Source of the DNA: Massilia sp. IC2-477
GTDB lineage: Bacteria; Pseudomonadota; Gammaproteobacteria; Burkholderiales; Burkholderiaceae_D
DNA length: 64,000 nucleotides
NCBI RefSeq assembly: GCF_020707265.1
Contig: NZ_JAJFEQ010000006.1
Span: 310,001-374,000 of the forward strand
Direction: 5' to 3'
How positions within the stretch are numbered: position 1 is the first letter of the stretch; each line of letters opens with the position of its first letter. Both the position numbers and the translations under genes were made by a program. Of this stretch, positions 54,578 through 64,000 are shown piece by piece. Below the pieces are notes generated by a model. It was not told where the DNA came from. It saw nothing but the letters and a program-made list of their open reading frames with translations, and did not search any database.

Positions 54578-55258
54578 TTAGAACTTGTAGCCGACAGCCA
54601 GGATCACGGCGACCGGATCCAGCTTCATGTGCTGGGTCTGGCCGGTCGAGAAGTGCACGTCGGTGCGCAGGCGGGCCTTGTTGACGGTCACGTCGGCGAA
54701 CCACTTCTCGGTGATGTTCACGGCCACGCCAGCCTGGACGGTGTAGGTGAACTTGTTGTCGATGCTGAAGGTGGTCGGCACGCCGCGGCCCGGGTTGGTG
54801 ACGGCGGTCATCTTGGCCGAACCGCGTTCCTTCATGAAGTAGGCGTAGGTCGCGCCCACGCCCACGAACGGACGGAAGGTCGCGGTCGGGGCGCCGAAGC
54901 GGTATTGCGCGAACAGGGTCGCCGGCAGCGCTTCCACGGTGCCCAGCTGGCCGGTACCGGCAATGGCGCCCGCGCCGTAGATCTTGTGCTTGTACGGAGT
55001 GCCGAGGGCGGTTTCGAGCGAGATGTTGTCGGTCAGGCCGTAGGCCAGGACCAGCACTGGCTGGGTGTCGCGGTCGACGTCGGCCTTGGTGCCCGGCAGC
55101 GCCGGCGCGCTGATGTCGCCGCTTTCGACCTTCGGGGTCAGCTGGTTGAGGCCGACCTTGGCGGTGAACTGGCCGGCCGACTGGGCCGATGCGGTCGAGG
55201 CGCATGCCAGCGCAGCGGCCACACCCAGCACTTTGACGACGCTATTAATTACTTTCAT
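54578..55258 (-). CDS. ompW: OmpW family outer membrane protein
   Basis: 226 residues with a signal peptide ending STASA. It is predicted to form an eight-stranded barrel. The OmpW blocks are VGLNQLTPKVESGDI near the N-terminus, LPATLFAQYRFG, FRPFVGVGATYAYF and the closing ILAVGYKF. OmpW proteins are small hydrophobic channels expressed under stress. It has its own terminator; 55 bp separate it from the GDSL gene, which may be read through. Confidence 0.9.
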   Translation of the reverse strand: MKVINSVVKVLGVAAALACASTASAQSAGQFTAKVGLNQLTPKVESGDISAPALPGTKADVDRDTQPVLVLAYGLTDNISLETALGTPYKHKIYGAGAIAGTGQLGTVEALPATLFAQYRFGAPTATFRPFVGVGATYAYFMKERGSAKMTAVTNPGRGVPTTFSIDNKFTYTVQAGVAVNITEKWFADVTVNKARLRTDVHFSTGQTQHMKLDPVAVILAVGYKF

Positions 55259-55314
55259 TTTTTCTCCTGTTTTTTTTGAAGGCCTGCCCTATTCAGGACA
55301 GGCCCGCGTCAGTC

Positions 55315-56682
55315 TTACAGCCAGCCCTTGACGGCCATTTCCTTGAGGACGTAGCGCGCCACCAGGTTGTTCTCGAACGGGGTCGGGTGGATCTCGTCGG
55401 CGAACATGTAGTGGCTGACGTCACCGGCGACCGTGTTGTTGTTGGTGCAGATCAGCGACGTGGTGCCCAGTGGGTTCGGGCCGCAAGCAGGGGTGCTGGT
55501 GTTGGTCAGGCCGTACGGCGCCGGGTTCTTCACCTGGTCGTTGCTGACGGTGTAGAGGTCGACGTACAGGATGCGGTCGTCGCTGCCCAGGCCGTTCTTC
55601 AGCTGGGTGTTGAAGGCGTTGACCATGGCGGCGGTCAGCTGCTGGACTTCAGCGGTCTTCGACTTGGCGGCCGGGGTGCTGGCCACGTCCGGCAGGTTGG
55701 CGACCACGACGTACTTGGCGCCCTTGCCGACGATCTCGTTCTTCACCAGGGTCGCCATCTGCGCACCGGCCAGGCCCAGGTCCTGGACCAGCTTCGGACC
55801 GTTGGCGGTCAGGTAGTCGGCGCCAGCCTTGTTGCCGGCAGCGGTGGCGTCGGCCTGGGCCTTGGCGACCATCGGGCCGTACACGCTTGCCTGGGCAACG
55901 GCGGCGTTGCCCGGCTGGCGCGCAGCGGCGCCGACTGCGGCGGCGACGATGGTTTGCGAGGTATTGCCCGGACGTGCGCTCTCGGCCGCGATGGCCGCGC
56001 CGATCGCCTGTGCGGCGGTCTGCGGATTGGTGGCGCCGGCGGCCAGCTGCATGGTCAGCGAGGTGCCGAAGGCCTGGGCGCCGGCGGCGCTGCCGGCGGC
56101 GGTTGCCGAATTCTGCAGGACAGTCAGCGACATCAGCACGTCGTTACCGCCCGACAGGATGGTGACCAGTTCGGTACCGCTGAACTTGTTACCGGTGCGC
56201 GACAGGTGGTTGGCGACCTGGGTCACCAGCGGCACCGTCATTTCGCCGATCGGCGAGCCGGTGGCGGCATTGCCCGGGCCGACCGGATTGGTCACGCGCG
56301 AGCCGCCCTGGGCGTAGTTGAAGCAGTTCAGGTTGTTGACGATCGGGACCGAGAAGCCTTGGGCGGCATTGCCCTGCAGGCCGGTCTGCGCAGCGCACGG
56401 CGCCGGCAGTTTCAGTTCGGCGGCCAGGAATTCGACCCAGATCTTGCCGTTCAGCTCAGGATTCTTGTTGGTGGCGTCACCGTTGATGGTGAACTTGCCG
56501 CCGCCGGCCTGCTTGACCGCGCCAACGGCGTAGGTGCCGACGTCGGAGAGACTGTCGCCAAAGGAGACCTGCTGGGTGAACGTGAGTTTTTGCGTTTGAT
56601 CGCCGCCGGCCGGGCTGGTGCCGCCGCATGCCGTCAGCACCGCTGCCGTCAGCAGGGCAAGCGCGAGTTTGGTTTGACGCAT
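55315..56682 (-). CDS. SGNH/GDSL-type esterase lipoprotein
   Basis: 455 residues with lipobox LTAC (Cys19). The catalytic blocks are FGDSLSDVGTY with Ser44, NYAQGGSRV, SGGNDVL with Asn, and FADEIHPTPFE with Asp and His. Between the GND block and the conserved C-terminal half lies an Ala-rich stretch of about 120 residues (AGSAAGAQAF, AAAVGAAARQPG, AKAQADATAAG), probably helical. It resembles bacterial outer-membrane phospholipase/esterases without the autotransporter barrel. Substrate unknown. Confidence 0.85.
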   Translation of the reverse strand: MRQTKLALALLTAAVLTACGGTSPAGGDQTQKLTFTQQVSFGDSLSDVGTYAVGAVKQAGGGKFTINGDATNKNPELNGKIWVEFLAAELKLPAPCAAQTGLQGNAAQGFSVPIVNNLNCFNYAQGGSRVTNPVGPGNAATGSPIGEMTVPLVTQVANHLSRTGNKFSGTELVTILSGGNDVLMSLTVLQNSATAAGSAAGAQAFGTSLTMQLAAGATNPQTAAQAIGAAIAAESARPGNTSQTIVAAAVGAAARQPGNAAVAQASVYGPMVAKAQADATAAGNKAGADYLTANGPKLVQDLGLAGAQMATLVKNEIVGKGAKYVVVANLPDVASTPAAKSKTAEVQQLTAAMVNAFNTQLKNGLGSDDRILYVDLYTVSNDQVKNPAPYGLTNTSTPACGPNPLGTTSLICTNNNTVAGDVSHYMFADEIHPTPFENNLVARYVLKEMAVKGWL

Positions 56683-56949
56683 TGTGTCTCCTAAGATGGT
56701 TTTTATGAAACGAACGGGCGTGCTATTCGCTTCACAATAATATGCCAGTGTTCAACTTGCTTGTATAGGGAAATGCTTGCCGATACGTCAGTTTTTAGTG
56801 ACAACTAGCAAGCAGAACGGGAGGGCGATTATAGCCCTGCCTGTGGGCAAGAATGAAATGCTTTTTGAAACGTGTGGTGTAAAGAACGCCCGTACGTACG
56901 GGCGTTCTGGCCGATGGCTTGCGCAAGAGCGCTGACAAAATACGAATTG
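56683..56949. promoter_or_regulatory. Intergenic region with perfect palindromic hairpin
   Basis: 267 bp. GAACGCCCGTAC-GTACGGGCGTTC (56884-56907) is a perfect 24-bp palindrome, followed on the minus strand by TTT, so it is the likely terminator of the sua5 operon. The A/T-rich stretch near 56737-56830 probably holds the promoter of the GDSL gene. Nothing else is evident. Confidence 0.65.
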
Positions 56950-57987
56950 TCAGGCGCTCGGATTGGCTGGAGTAGTGCTGTTGAGCAGGCCGTGGACGAT
57001 GCCGGTCGAGCCGTGGGCAGCGCGGCGCAAGCGGTCGTTGACGCCGAGCCAGTCCCCGCCCTGCGGCGGCGCCTCGACCAGGATCACGTCGGCGCCATGG
57101 CCGTCCATTGCGCGCAGGGCCGCGTACAGGGCGTGGGCGAAGCCGTCCGGGGTGGCCGGCAGGCGCAGCGCCGCATGAGTGGATGGCATGTCCGAGTAAT
57201 GGATCAGCGCGACCTTGCGTCCCGCCCCGGCCAGTTCCGCGAGGGTCTGGCGCAGCTGGCCGCTTTCCTGCATGGCCACCGGGGTGTGCGGGGCGTAGTG
57301 CGATTCGAGCGTGCCGGAGGCGCGCGGCGCCGCCGCATCCGGTGCGCTCGGGAGCTGATCGATCACGGCGGCGATGGCTTGCGCGCTGATGTGGCCGGGC
57401 CGCAGCAGCACCGGGCCGTGGGTGGCCAGGCGCGACAGGTCGACGATGGTCGATTCGATGCCGACCTGGGAGGCCCCGCCGTCGAGCACCATGGCCACGC
57501 TGCCATCTGCACCGAATTCGTCGCGCACGTGCTCGGCCAGGGTCGGGCTGACGGCGCCGAACTTGTTGGCCGACGGCGCCGCGACGCCCCCTTTGCCACC
57601 CTTGAAGGCGCGCAGCAGCGCGATCGCCACCGGGTGCGAAGGGCAGCGCAGGCCGACCGTGTCCTGGCCGCCGCTAACGGCGTCTGGAATGTTCGGTGCG
57701 CGCCTGAGGATCACGGTCAGCGGACCGGGCCAGAAGGCCTCGGACAGCGCATGGGCTTCTGGCGGAATATCGGTGGCCCAGTAGTCGAGCGGCGCATCCG
57801 GCGCCAGGTGCACGATCACCGGATGGTCCTGCGGGCGGCCCTTGGCAGCGTAGATCGCGGCCACCGCTTGCGGGTTCTCGGCGTCCGCGCCGAGGCCGTA
57901 CACGGTCTCGGTCGGGAAGGCGACCAGCGCGCCGGCTTCCAGCGCGCGAGCGGCCGCATCGATGGCGGCCTGGTCGAACTGTTCCAT
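56950..57987 (-). CDS. L-threonylcarbamoyladenylate synthase (Sua5 type)
   Basis: 345 residues. The N-terminal YrdC domain has FPTETVYGLGADA, KGRPQDHPVIVHL (the KxR nucleotide contact) and PSANKFGAVSPT; the extra C-terminal Sua5 domain makes it longer than TsaC. It makes threonylcarbamoyl-AMP for tRNA t6A, the substrate later cyclised by TcdA at 2.3 kb. It starts two bases after the purK stop, so it closes the pur operon. Confidence 0.92.
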   Translation of the reverse strand: MEQFDQAAIDAAARALEAGALVAFPTETVYGLGADAENPQAVAAIYAAKGRPQDHPVIVHLAPDAPLDYWATDIPPEAHALSEAFWPGPLTVILRRAPNIPDAVSGGQDTVGLRCPSHPVAIALLRAFKGGKGGVAAPSANKFGAVSPTLAEHVRDEFGADGSVAMVLDGGASQVGIESTIVDLSRLATHGPVLLRPGHISAQAIAAVIDQLPSAPDAAAPRASGTLESHYAPHTPVAMQESGQLRQTLAELAGAGRKVALIHYSDMPSTHAALRLPATPDGFAHALYAALRAMDGHGADVILVEAPPQGGDWLGVNDRLRRAAHGSTGIVHGLLNSTTPANPSA

Positions 57988-57989
57988 CG

Positions 57990-59174
57990 TCACACCCCTA
58001 CGCCCAGAATAAGGCAAGCCTGGATCAGGCTGTCCTGCGCCTCTTTCAGCGTCGGGGCAACGAAGGTGATGTGGCCCATCTTGCGTGCGCGGCGCGGGTC
58101 ATCCTTGCCGTACAGGTGCAGGTTGGCGCCAGGCAGCGCCAGCACGCGGTCCCAGGCCGGCTCGCGCGGCGTGTCGCTATCGCCCTCGAACCAGACATCG
58201 CCCAGGATGTTGAGCATGACGGCAGGCGAATGCTGGCGCACGTCGCCCAGCGGCAGGCGCGCCATCGCGCGCACCTGCTGCGCGAACTGGCTGGTGACGC
58301 AGGCGTCGATGGTGTAGTGGCCGCTGTTGTGCGGACGCGGCGCCATCTCGTTGACGACGAGCGTCCCGTCCTGCAGGACAAAGAACTCGATGCACAGCAC
58401 GCCCACGTAGCCCAGCTGGGCGACGATGGCGCGCGCCGCATCCTGGGCCTGTTTGGCGCAGGCCTCCGACACGTTCGGTCCCGGCACGGTGGTCGTGAAC
58501 AGGATGCCGTCGCGGTGCACGTTCTCGGCGATCGGGTACACCACCGACGCGCCGTCGTGACCGCGCGCGGTCAGTACCGAGACCTCGTAGGCCAGCGGCA
58601 GCATCTTCTCCAGCAGGCAGGTCACGCCGTTCATGGCGTCGAAGGCGGCGCGCACGTCCTCGCGCGTGCGCACGCGTACCTGGCCCTTGCCGTCGTAACC
58701 CATGCGCACGGTCTTGAGGATCCCGGGCAGCAGCTCGTCGCCGATAGCGTCGATGTCGGCGTGCGAAGCGATGGTCTTGTGCGGCGCCGGCATCACGCCC
58801 GACGTGGGGGCGCATTCCACGAAAAAGCGCTTTTCCGCGATGCGGTCCTGGGCGATCGACACGCAGGACGCGGCAGGCGCAACGAAGGTGCGCTCGCCCA
58901 GCCAGGCCATGCTGTCGGCAGGGACGTTCTCGAATTCGGTGGTGACGGCGACGCATTGCTGCGCCAGTTCGGCCAGGCCTTCGGGATCGGTGTAGGCCTT
59001 TGAAATCAGGCGTTCGGCCACCTGCCCTGCCGGGCTGACCTGGCTCGGCTCTAATACGGCCACCTGGTAGCCCATGGCCTGGGCGGCATGCGCGAACATG
59101 CGGCCAAGCTGGCCGCCGCCCATCACGCCAAGTACGGCAGCAGGAGTGGCGGTCGGGAGAAATACTTTAGTCAT
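57990..59174 (-). CDS. purK: 5-(carboxyamino)imidazole ribonucleotide synthase
   Basis: 394-residue ATP-grasp enzyme that carboxylates AIR to N5-CAIR in purine synthesis. [19 protein letters not shown] begins the N-terminal domain; the ATP-grasp core follows ([41 protein letters not shown]). It lies 3 bp after purE, same strand, with tight spacing on both sides. Confidence 0.95.
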   Translation of the reverse strand: MTKVFLPTATPAAVLGVMGGGQLGRMFAHAAQAMGYQVAVLEPSQVSPAGQVAERLISKAYTDPEGLAELAQQCVAVTTEFENVPADSMAWLGERTFVAPAASCVSIAQDRIAEKRFFVECAPTSGVMPAPHKTIASHADIDAIGDELLPGILKTVRMGYDGKGQVRVRTREDVRAAFDAMNGVTCLLEKMLPLAYEVSVLTARGHDGASVVYPIAENVHRDGILFTTTVPGPNVSEACAKQAQDAARAIVAQLGYVGVLCIEFFVLQDGTLVVNEMAPRPHNSGHYTIDACVTSQFAQQVRAMARLPLGDVRQHSPAVMLNILGDVWFEGDSDTPREPAWDRVLALPGANLHLYGKDDPRRARKMGHITFVAPTLKEAQDSLIQACLILGVGV

Positions 59175-59177
59175 GCT

Positions 59178-59675
59178 TCAGACAGGAAGAGTCATGGCCT
59201 GGGCGGCCGCGGTCTGCTCGAGGCGGAAGGCCTGCAGCTTCTCGGCCAAGGCGTCATCCGTAGCAGCCAGCATGGCCACCGCGGTGAGGGCCGCGTTGGC
59301 GGCGCCGGCTTCGCCGATGGCGAAGGTCGACACCGGCACGCCCTTTGGCATCTGCACGATCGACAGCAGCGAATCTTCGCCGCGCAGGTATTTCGAGGGC
59401 ACCGGCACGCCCAGCACCGGCACGATGGTCTTGGCGGCAACCATGCCCGGCAAGTGGGCGGCGCCCCCTGCCCCGGCGATGATGGCGCGCAGGCCGCGGC
59501 TACGCGCGGTCTCGGCATAGGTGAACATCTCGTCCGGCATGCGGTGTGCCGAGATCACCTGGGCTTCAAACGGCACGCCGAACTGCTTCAGGACGTCCAC
59601 TGCATTCTTCATCACGTCCCAGTCCGACGAGGAACCCATGATGACGCCGACCAACGGCTTGTTCTGCTCACTCAT
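59178..59675 (-). CDS. purE: 5-(carboxyamino)imidazole ribonucleotide mutase
   Basis: 165 residues, class I PurE. Motifs are GSSSDWDVM at the phosphate site, SAHRMPD, and [12 protein letters not shown]. It converts N5-CAIR from PurK into CAIR, the PurC substrate, so purC-purE-purK follow one another in the pathway and in the operon. Confidence 0.95.
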   Translation of the reverse strand: MSEQNKPLVGVIMGSSSDWDVMKNAVDVLKQFGVPFEAQVISAHRMPDEMFTYAETARSRGLRAIIAGAGGAAHLPGMVAAKTIVPVLGVPVPSKYLRGEDSLLSIVQMPKGVPVSTFAIGEAGAANAALTAVAMLAATDDALAEKLQAFRLEQTAAAQAMTLPV

Positions 59676-59678
59676 CGT

Positions 59679-60575
59679 TCAGGCCTTCAGCTTTTCGCCG
59701 GTGAGGCGTTCGATGGCTTCGAAATACTTGGCCTGGGTCTTCTCGATGACGTCCGGCGGCAGGGCCGGGGCCGGCGCGGTCTTGCCCCAGTCCTTCAGGG
59801 TCTCGAGGTAGTCGCGCACGAACTGCTTGTCGAAGGAAGGCGGCGACATGCCAGGCGCGTAGGAATCGGCCGGCCAGAAGCGCGAGGAGTCGGCGGTCAG
59901 CACTTCGTCCATCAGGTGCAGGACGCCATTGTCGTCCAGGCCGAACTCGAACTTGGTGTCGGCGATGATGATGCCGCGGGTCGCTGCGTATTCGGCGGCG
60001 GTGGTGTACAGCTGGATGCTGATGTCGCGCATCTTGGCGGCGAGTTCCTTGCCGATGCGCTGCTCCATGTCTTCGAACGAGATGTTTTCGTCGTGTTCGC
60101 CGATGTCGGCCTTGGCGGCCGGGGTGAACAGCGGCTGCGGCAGCTTGTCGGCCTGGCGCAGGCCTTCCGGCAGCTTGATGCCGCAGATCGCGCCGCTTTC
60201 CTGATAATCCTTCCAGCCCGAACCGATGATGTAGCCGCGCACGACGGCTTCCACCAGGATCGGCTTCAGGCGCTTGGCCACGACGGCGCGGCCGCGCACC
60301 TGCTCTACTTCATCCGGTGCAACGACCGATTCCGGCGCCACGCCGGTCAGGTGGTTCGGCACGATGTGGCCGAGCTTCTCGAACCAGAAGTCGCTCATCT
60401 GGTTCAGCACCATGCCCTTGCCAGGGATCGGCTCGTTCATGACCACGTCGAAGGCCGACAGGCGGTCGGTGGTGACGATCAGGATCTTGTCGTCGCCGAC
60501 AGCGTAGTTGTCGCGCACCTTGCCGTGACCGAGCAATGGCAGGGACTTGATGGTGGATTTGTAGAGGCTGTTCAT
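59679..60575 (-). CDS. purC: SAICAR synthase
   Basis: 298 residues, close to the betaproteobacterial form. [28 protein letters not shown] binds ATP, and [14 protein letters not shown] and [10 protein letters not shown] are substrate-site blocks. It joins CAIR and aspartate. First gene of purC-purE-purK-sua5; the promoter should be in the 423-bp gap upstream. Confidence 0.95.
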   Translation of the reverse strand: MNSLYKSTIKSLPLLGHGKVRDNYAVGDDKILIVTTDRLSAFDVVMNEPIPGKGMVLNQMSDFWFEKLGHIVPNHLTGVAPESVVAPDEVEQVRGRAVVAKRLKPILVEAVVRGYIIGSGWKDYQESGAICGIKLPEGLRQADKLPQPLFTPAAKADIGEHDENISFEDMEQRIGKELAAKMRDISIQLYTTAAEYAATRGIIIADTKFEFGLDDNGVLHLMDEVLTADSSRFWPADSYAPGMSPPSFDKQFVRDYLETLKDWGKTAPAPALPPDVIEKTQAKYFEAIERLTGEKLKA

Positions 60576-60998
60576 AGATGGGATATCAGGGAAACGGGAC
60601 CGGATTTCGGGGCCGGTCGAGTGGGTCAGGTCTTGGGGTGGCCTGGGCCAGTGCGTAATTTTACGTCAATTTGCTTTTGACCACCGGCCTTCGTTCCGTA
60701 AAACCCACCACTGGTGGGTTTTACTTCCCGCGAAGGGTGAACAATGCCACTGGCATTGTTCACTCCAATTTTGTATGAAGACCACATCTGATGCATTCGC
60801 CACTACTCGTCGAACCGTCGCACCGGCGAAGGCCGGTGCCCAAGTTTGCTCGCGTTGTGGTGAAATCAAACAGGTCGGTTTGCTGAAAAAATTGGAGTGA
60901 ACAATGCCAGTGGCATTGTTCACGCCTGCGACGGGATGACGTTGGTAGAAGCTGGAGGTAAGACAGCTGCGCGAATCCTGCTGCGCAGCCTTACTTCA
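60576..60998. repeat. Repeat-filled gap with three 27-bp palindromes
   Basis: 423 bp without a gene between purC and fba. Perfect 27-bp palindromes lie at 60698-60724 (arm GTAAAACCCA), 60737-60763 and 60897-60923 (both arm GTGAACAATG), each around CCA(C/G)TGG. The last two are extended by CTCCAATTTT and AAAATTGGAG, so they form a larger inverted repeat with about 120 bp between. Inside it GCACCGG-N6-CCGGTGC (60820-60839) repeats the hairpin of the 485-610 element, and CGACGGGATGACG follows the last palindrome. The purC promoter must lie in 60576-60690, which shows no obvious box. Confidence 0.8.
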
Positions 60999-62063
60999 TT
61001 ACTGCACGATCTGCGCCAGCTCACCAGCCTTGTAACGCTCGGCCATCTTCTCCAGCGGCACCGGCTTGATCTTGCCCGCCATGCCTTCGCAGCCGAAGGA
61101 CAGGAAGCGCGCCTTGCAGACTTCCATCGCGGCTTCGCGGGCCGGCTTCAGGTAGTCGCGCGGGTCGAACTTAGACGGGTTCTGGAACATGTACTTGCGG
61201 ATCGCAGCGGTCATGGCCAGGCGGATGTCGGTGTCGATGTTGATCTTGCGGACGCCGTGCTTGATGCCTTCCTGGATCTCTTCGACCGGCACGCCGTAGG
61301 TCTCTTTCATGTCGCCGCCGAATTCGCGGATGATCGCCAGCAGTTCCTGCGGCACCGACGAGGAGCCGTGCATCACCAGGTGGGTGTTCGGGATGCGGGC
61401 GTGGATTTCCTTGATGCGGTCGATCGCCAGGATGTCGCCGGTCGGCTTGCGGGTGAACTTGTAGGCGCCGTGCGAGGTGCCGATCGCGATCGCCAGGGCG
61501 TCGCATTGCGTTTTGGCGACGAAGTCGGCGGCCTGGTCGACGTCGGTCAGCAGCTGCTCGCGGGTCATGGTGCCGTCGGCGCCGTGGCCGTCTTCCTTGT
61601 CGCCCTTCATGGTTTCGAGCGAACCGAGCACGCCCAGTTCGGCTTCCACCGTCACGCCGATCGAGTGCGCGAATTTCACGACTTCGCGCGAGACTTCGAC
61701 GTTGTATTCATACGAAGCCACGCTCTTGCCGTCGGCTTCCAGTGAACCGTCCATCATCACCGAGCTGAAGCCCGAACGGATCGCGGCCATGCAGACCGCC
61801 GGCGACTGGCCGTGGTCCTGGTGCATGACGACCGGGATGTGCGGGTAGGCTTCGACGGCGGCGTCGATCAGGTGGCGCAGGAAAGCTTCGCCTGCGTACT
61901 TGCGGGCGCCGGCCGAGGCTTGCATGATCACTGGCGCGTTGACCGCGTCGGCGGCGGCCATGATGGCCGTCACCTGTTCAAGGTTGTTGACGTTAAATGC
62001 CGGCAAGCCGTAGCCGTTTTCGGCGGCATGGTCCAGCAGTTGGCGCAGCGATACGAGTGCCAT
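60999..62063 (-). CDS. fba: Class II fructose-bisphosphate aldolase
   Basis: 354 residues. Zinc-dependent aldolase of glycolysis and gluconeogenesis. [10 protein letters not shown] and [11 protein letters not shown] carry the zinc histidines, [16 protein letters not shown] sequence holds the conserved acid, and [17 protein letters not shown] closes the active site. It starts 19 bp after the pyk stop and is probably the last gene of pgk-pyk-fba. Confidence 0.95.
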   Translation of the reverse strand: MALVSLRQLLDHAAENGYGLPAFNVNNLEQVTAIMAAADAVNAPVIMQASAGARKYAGEAFLRHLIDAAVEAYPHIPVVMHQDHGQSPAVCMAAIRSGFSSVMMDGSLEADGKSVASYEYNVEVSREVVKFAHSIGVTVEAELGVLGSLETMKGDKEDGHGADGTMTREQLLTDVDQAADFVAKTQCDALAIAIGTSHGAYKFTRKPTGDILAIDRIKEIHARIPNTHLVMHGSSSVPQELLAIIREFGGDMKETYGVPVEEIQEGIKHGVRKINIDTDIRLAMTAAIRKYMFQNPSKFDPRDYLKPAREAAMEVCKARFLSFGCEGMAGKIKPVPLEKMAERYKAGELAQIVQ

Positions 62064-62082
62064 GGTTGATTACTCCAAACAA

Positions 62083-63561
62083 TTAAGAAACTATTTCGTC
62101 CAGCTCGCCCACGCGCACGATCTTGAGCGCATTGGTGCCGCCGGCCTGGCCCATCGGCGAGCCCCAGGTCACGACGATCAGGTCGCCCTTGCGCACCATG
62201 CCTTCGTTGATCAGGACTTCTTCGGCCTTGCGCAGCACCGCGTGGCTGCCACCTTCCTGCAGAAGATGGAATGCTCGCACGTTCCGGTACAGCGACGCCT
62301 TGCGCTGCGTCGTCTGCAGCGGGGTCAGGGCGAAGATTGGGGTGTCGATCGAGTGGCGGCTCATCCACAGCGCGGTCGAGCCCGATTCGGTCAGCGCCAC
62401 GATCGCCTTCACCTTCAGGTGGTGCGCTGTGAACAGGGTGCCGTAGGCGATCGACTGGTCGATGCGGGTGAACTGGACATTCAGGAAATCTGCGTCCTGC
62501 TTGTTGTATTCGGATTGCTCTGCCTCGAGGCAGATGGCGGCCATCATCTCGACGGTTTCGACCGGGTACTTGCCCGATGCGGTTTCGGCCGAGGTCATCA
62601 CGGCGTCGGTGCCGTCCAGCACGGCGTTCGCCACGTCCGACACTTCGGCGCGGGTCGGTACGGCGTTGACGATCATCGACTCCATCATCTGGGTCGCGGT
62701 AATCGCCAGCTTGTTGGAGGCGCGCGCCATCTTGATCATGCGCTTCTGCAGCGCCGGCACGGCCGCGTTGCCCACTTCCACCGCCAGGTCGCCGCGGGCG
62801 ACCATGATGCCATCCGACGCATCGAGGATTTCCTGCAGCACCGGGATCGCTTCGGCGCGTTCGATCTTGGCGATCATCATCGGCTTGTGGCCATAGGGCT
62901 CGCCGGCGATATTGGCCAGCTGGCGCGCCATTTCCATGTCGGTGGCGTTCTTCGGGAAGGAAATCGCCAGGTAGTCGGCCTGGAAGCTCATCGCGGTCTT
63001 GATGTCTTCCATGTCCTTCGAGGTCAGGGCCGGCGCGGTCAGGCCGCCGCCCTGGCGGTTGATGCCCTTGTTGTTCGACAGTTCGCCGCCGACCTTCACG
63101 GTGGTGAAGATCTCGTGGCCGAAGACGCGGTCGACGATCAGCACAATCAGGCCGTCATTCAGCAGCAGCCTGTCGCCCGGCTTGACGTCGCGCGGTAGCG
63201 CCTTGTAGTCGAGGCCGACGCGTTCCTGGTTGCCCAGCTCGCCGTTCTCGCCCCAGCGCGCGTCCAGGATGAACTTGTCGCCATTGTTCAGGAAGATCTT
63301 GCCTTCTTCAAACTTGCCGACGCGGATCTTCGGGCCCTGCATGTCGGCCATGATCGCCACTTCGACGCCGCATTCGGCGGCGGCGCGGCGCACCAAGGCG
63401 GCGCGGTCGATGTGGTCCTGTGCCTTACCGTGCGAGAAATTCAGGCGCACGACGTCGACGCCGGCCTTGATCATTTTGACGAGGATGTCGAAATCAGTCG
63501 ACGCGGGGCCGATGGTGGCAACGATCTTGGTGGCGTTGTACAGGGGGCGCGCAGCTTGCAT
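62083..63561 (-). CDS. pyk: Pyruvate kinase
   Basis: 492 residues. Substrate and metal motifs: KIVATIGPAS, RLNFSHG, MADMQGPKIRVG, the catalytic Lys in MMIAKIERAEAI, GIMVARGDLAVEVG, and TATQMMESMI. It transfers phosphate from PEP to ADP. Between pgk (57 bp upstream) and fba, read in one direction. Confidence 0.95.
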   Translation of the reverse strand: MQAARPLYNATKIVATIGPASTDFDILVKMIKAGVDVVRLNFSHGKAQDHIDRAALVRRAAAECGVEVAIMADMQGPKIRVGKFEEGKIFLNNGDKFILDARWGENGELGNQERVGLDYKALPRDVKPGDRLLLNDGLIVLIVDRVFGHEIFTTVKVGGELSNNKGINRQGGGLTAPALTSKDMEDIKTAMSFQADYLAISFPKNATDMEMARQLANIAGEPYGHKPMMIAKIERAEAIPVLQEILDASDGIMVARGDLAVEVGNAAVPALQKRMIKMARASNKLAITATQMMESMIVNAVPTRAEVSDVANAVLDGTDAVMTSAETASGKYPVETVEMMAAICLEAEQSEYNKQDADFLNVQFTRIDQSIAYGTLFTAHHLKVKAIVALTESGSTALWMSRHSIDTPIFALTPLQTTQRKASLYRNVRAFHLLQEGGSHAVLRKAEEVLINEGMVRKGDLIVVTWGSPMGQAGGTNALKIVRVGELDEIVS

Positions 63562-63591
63562 GTGATGGCTTTCCTTGGTTCTGAAAAGAGA

Positions 63592-63613
63592 AGCGCAGCC
63601 TCGAGGCTGCGCT
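63592..63613 (-). terminator. Hairpin between pgk and pyk
   Basis: A perfect 22-bp palindrome, AGCGCAGCCTC/GAGGCTGCGCT, six bases after the pgk stop. It has no T-run, so partial termination or mRNA processing is more likely than a full stop. Confidence 0.5.
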
Positions 63614-63618
63614 GGTAC

Positions 63619-64000
63619 TTATTGATCTTTACGCTGGAGCAGGATCTCGACTGCCGGCAGGGTTTTGCCTTCGAGGAACTCGAGGAAGGCGCCGCCGCCG
63701 GTCGAGATATAGCCGATCTGCTCGCCGATGTCGTACTTGGCGATCGCGGCCAGGGTGTCGCCGCCGCCGGCGATCGAGAAGCCCTGCGACCTGGCGATGG
63801 CCATGGCGAGGGTCTTGGTGCCTTCGGCGAACTGGTCGAACTCGAACACGCCGACCGGGCCATTCCAGACGATGGTGCCGGCCTTGGCCACCTGCTCGGC
63901 CAGCATGGCGGCGGTCTTCGGGCCGATGTCGAGGATCATGTCGTCGTCCGCCACGTCCTTCACATCTTTTACCGTGGCGCTTGCCGTCGGGCTGAATTCC
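63619..64000 (-). CDS. pgk: Phosphoglycerate kinase, C-terminal part
   Basis: The last 127 or so residues of Pgk; the 5' end lies beyond the window. [37 protein letters not shown] and GGGDTLAAI are C-domain nucleotide-binding blocks. The frame stays open to the edge, reading [20 protein letters not shown], as in complete homologues. Confidence 0.93.
   Translation of the reverse strand, partial: EFSPTASATVKDVKDVADDDMILDIGPKTAAMLAEQVAKAGTIVWNGPVGVFEFDQFAEGTKTLAMAIARSQGFSIAGGGDTLAAIAKYDIGEQIGYISTGGGAFLEFLEGKTLPAVEILLQRKDQ

Noticed and set aside
60698..60923. CRISPR-like array of short repeats
   Set aside because: Only three palindromes with unequal spacing, two in inverted orientation relative to their flanks, no regular spacers and no cas genes.

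Overview
The window is GC-rich DNA with dense, overlapping genes. The run pgk-pyk-fba-purC-purE-purK-sua5 on the minus strand, an intact CysK, GcdH and KatG, and REP-like repeats of the GTAGGG type all fit a betaproteobacterium of the Oxalobacteraceae, most like Massilia/Telluria. That assignment is inference from protein style and gene order. I see no rRNA, tRNA, CRISPR array, insertion-sequence transposase or prophage.

Layout. 1-13.6 kb is mostly housekeeping: the tail of a cation-diffusion transporter, cysK, an FKBP isomerase coupled to tcdA, a hemerythrin-PdxH fusion, cfa, msrA, a flavin reductase, an SDR with an AraC regulator, gcdH and a PAS-GGDEF-EAL protein. 12.7-51.4 kb is a pectin/galacturonate utilisation island. 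It is interrupted by a BlaI/M56 pair, katG and a block of unrelated genes (34.5-39.4 kb). 51.4-56.7 kb holds an esterase, a LysR regulator, an MFS pump, OmpW and a GDSL lipoprotein. 56.9-64 kb is the purine/glycolysis block.

How the pectin genes fit together. Two TonB-dependent receptors would import oligogalacturonides. A CE12-type acetylesterase, a PL1-CE8 fusion (lyase plus methylesterase), a lipoprotein PL1, a Tat-exported GH28, a GH105, a DUF4861 protein and an esterase-GH43 fusion would take the polymer to monomers. Free galacturonate would enter by an ExuT-type MFS carrier and be oxidised by uronate dehydrogenase (Udh), an SMP-30 lactonase, galactarate dehydratase (GarD), KdgD and a ketoglutarate-semialdehyde dehydrogenase to 2-oxoglutarate. 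The isomerase branch (uxaC, uxuA/B, kduI/D, kdgK) is not in the window.

Regulation. Two FadR-type GntR regulators are present. One operator, TGG-N5-CCA (best form TGGTCGGACCA), recurs at catabolic promoters, usually inside the -35/-10 spacer just before a TAGAAT -10 box. A second, TTGTA-N8-TACAA, precedes kdgD, with a related site before garD.

The most unusual signal is a set of six perfect palindromes, each exactly 27 bp, at 485, 12695, 43715, 60698, 60737 and 60897. All have the core CCA(G/C)TGG, but most have different 10-bp arms that remain perfectly complementary. They sit in two different kinds of REP-like element and look like a mobile or hairpin-processing repeat family.
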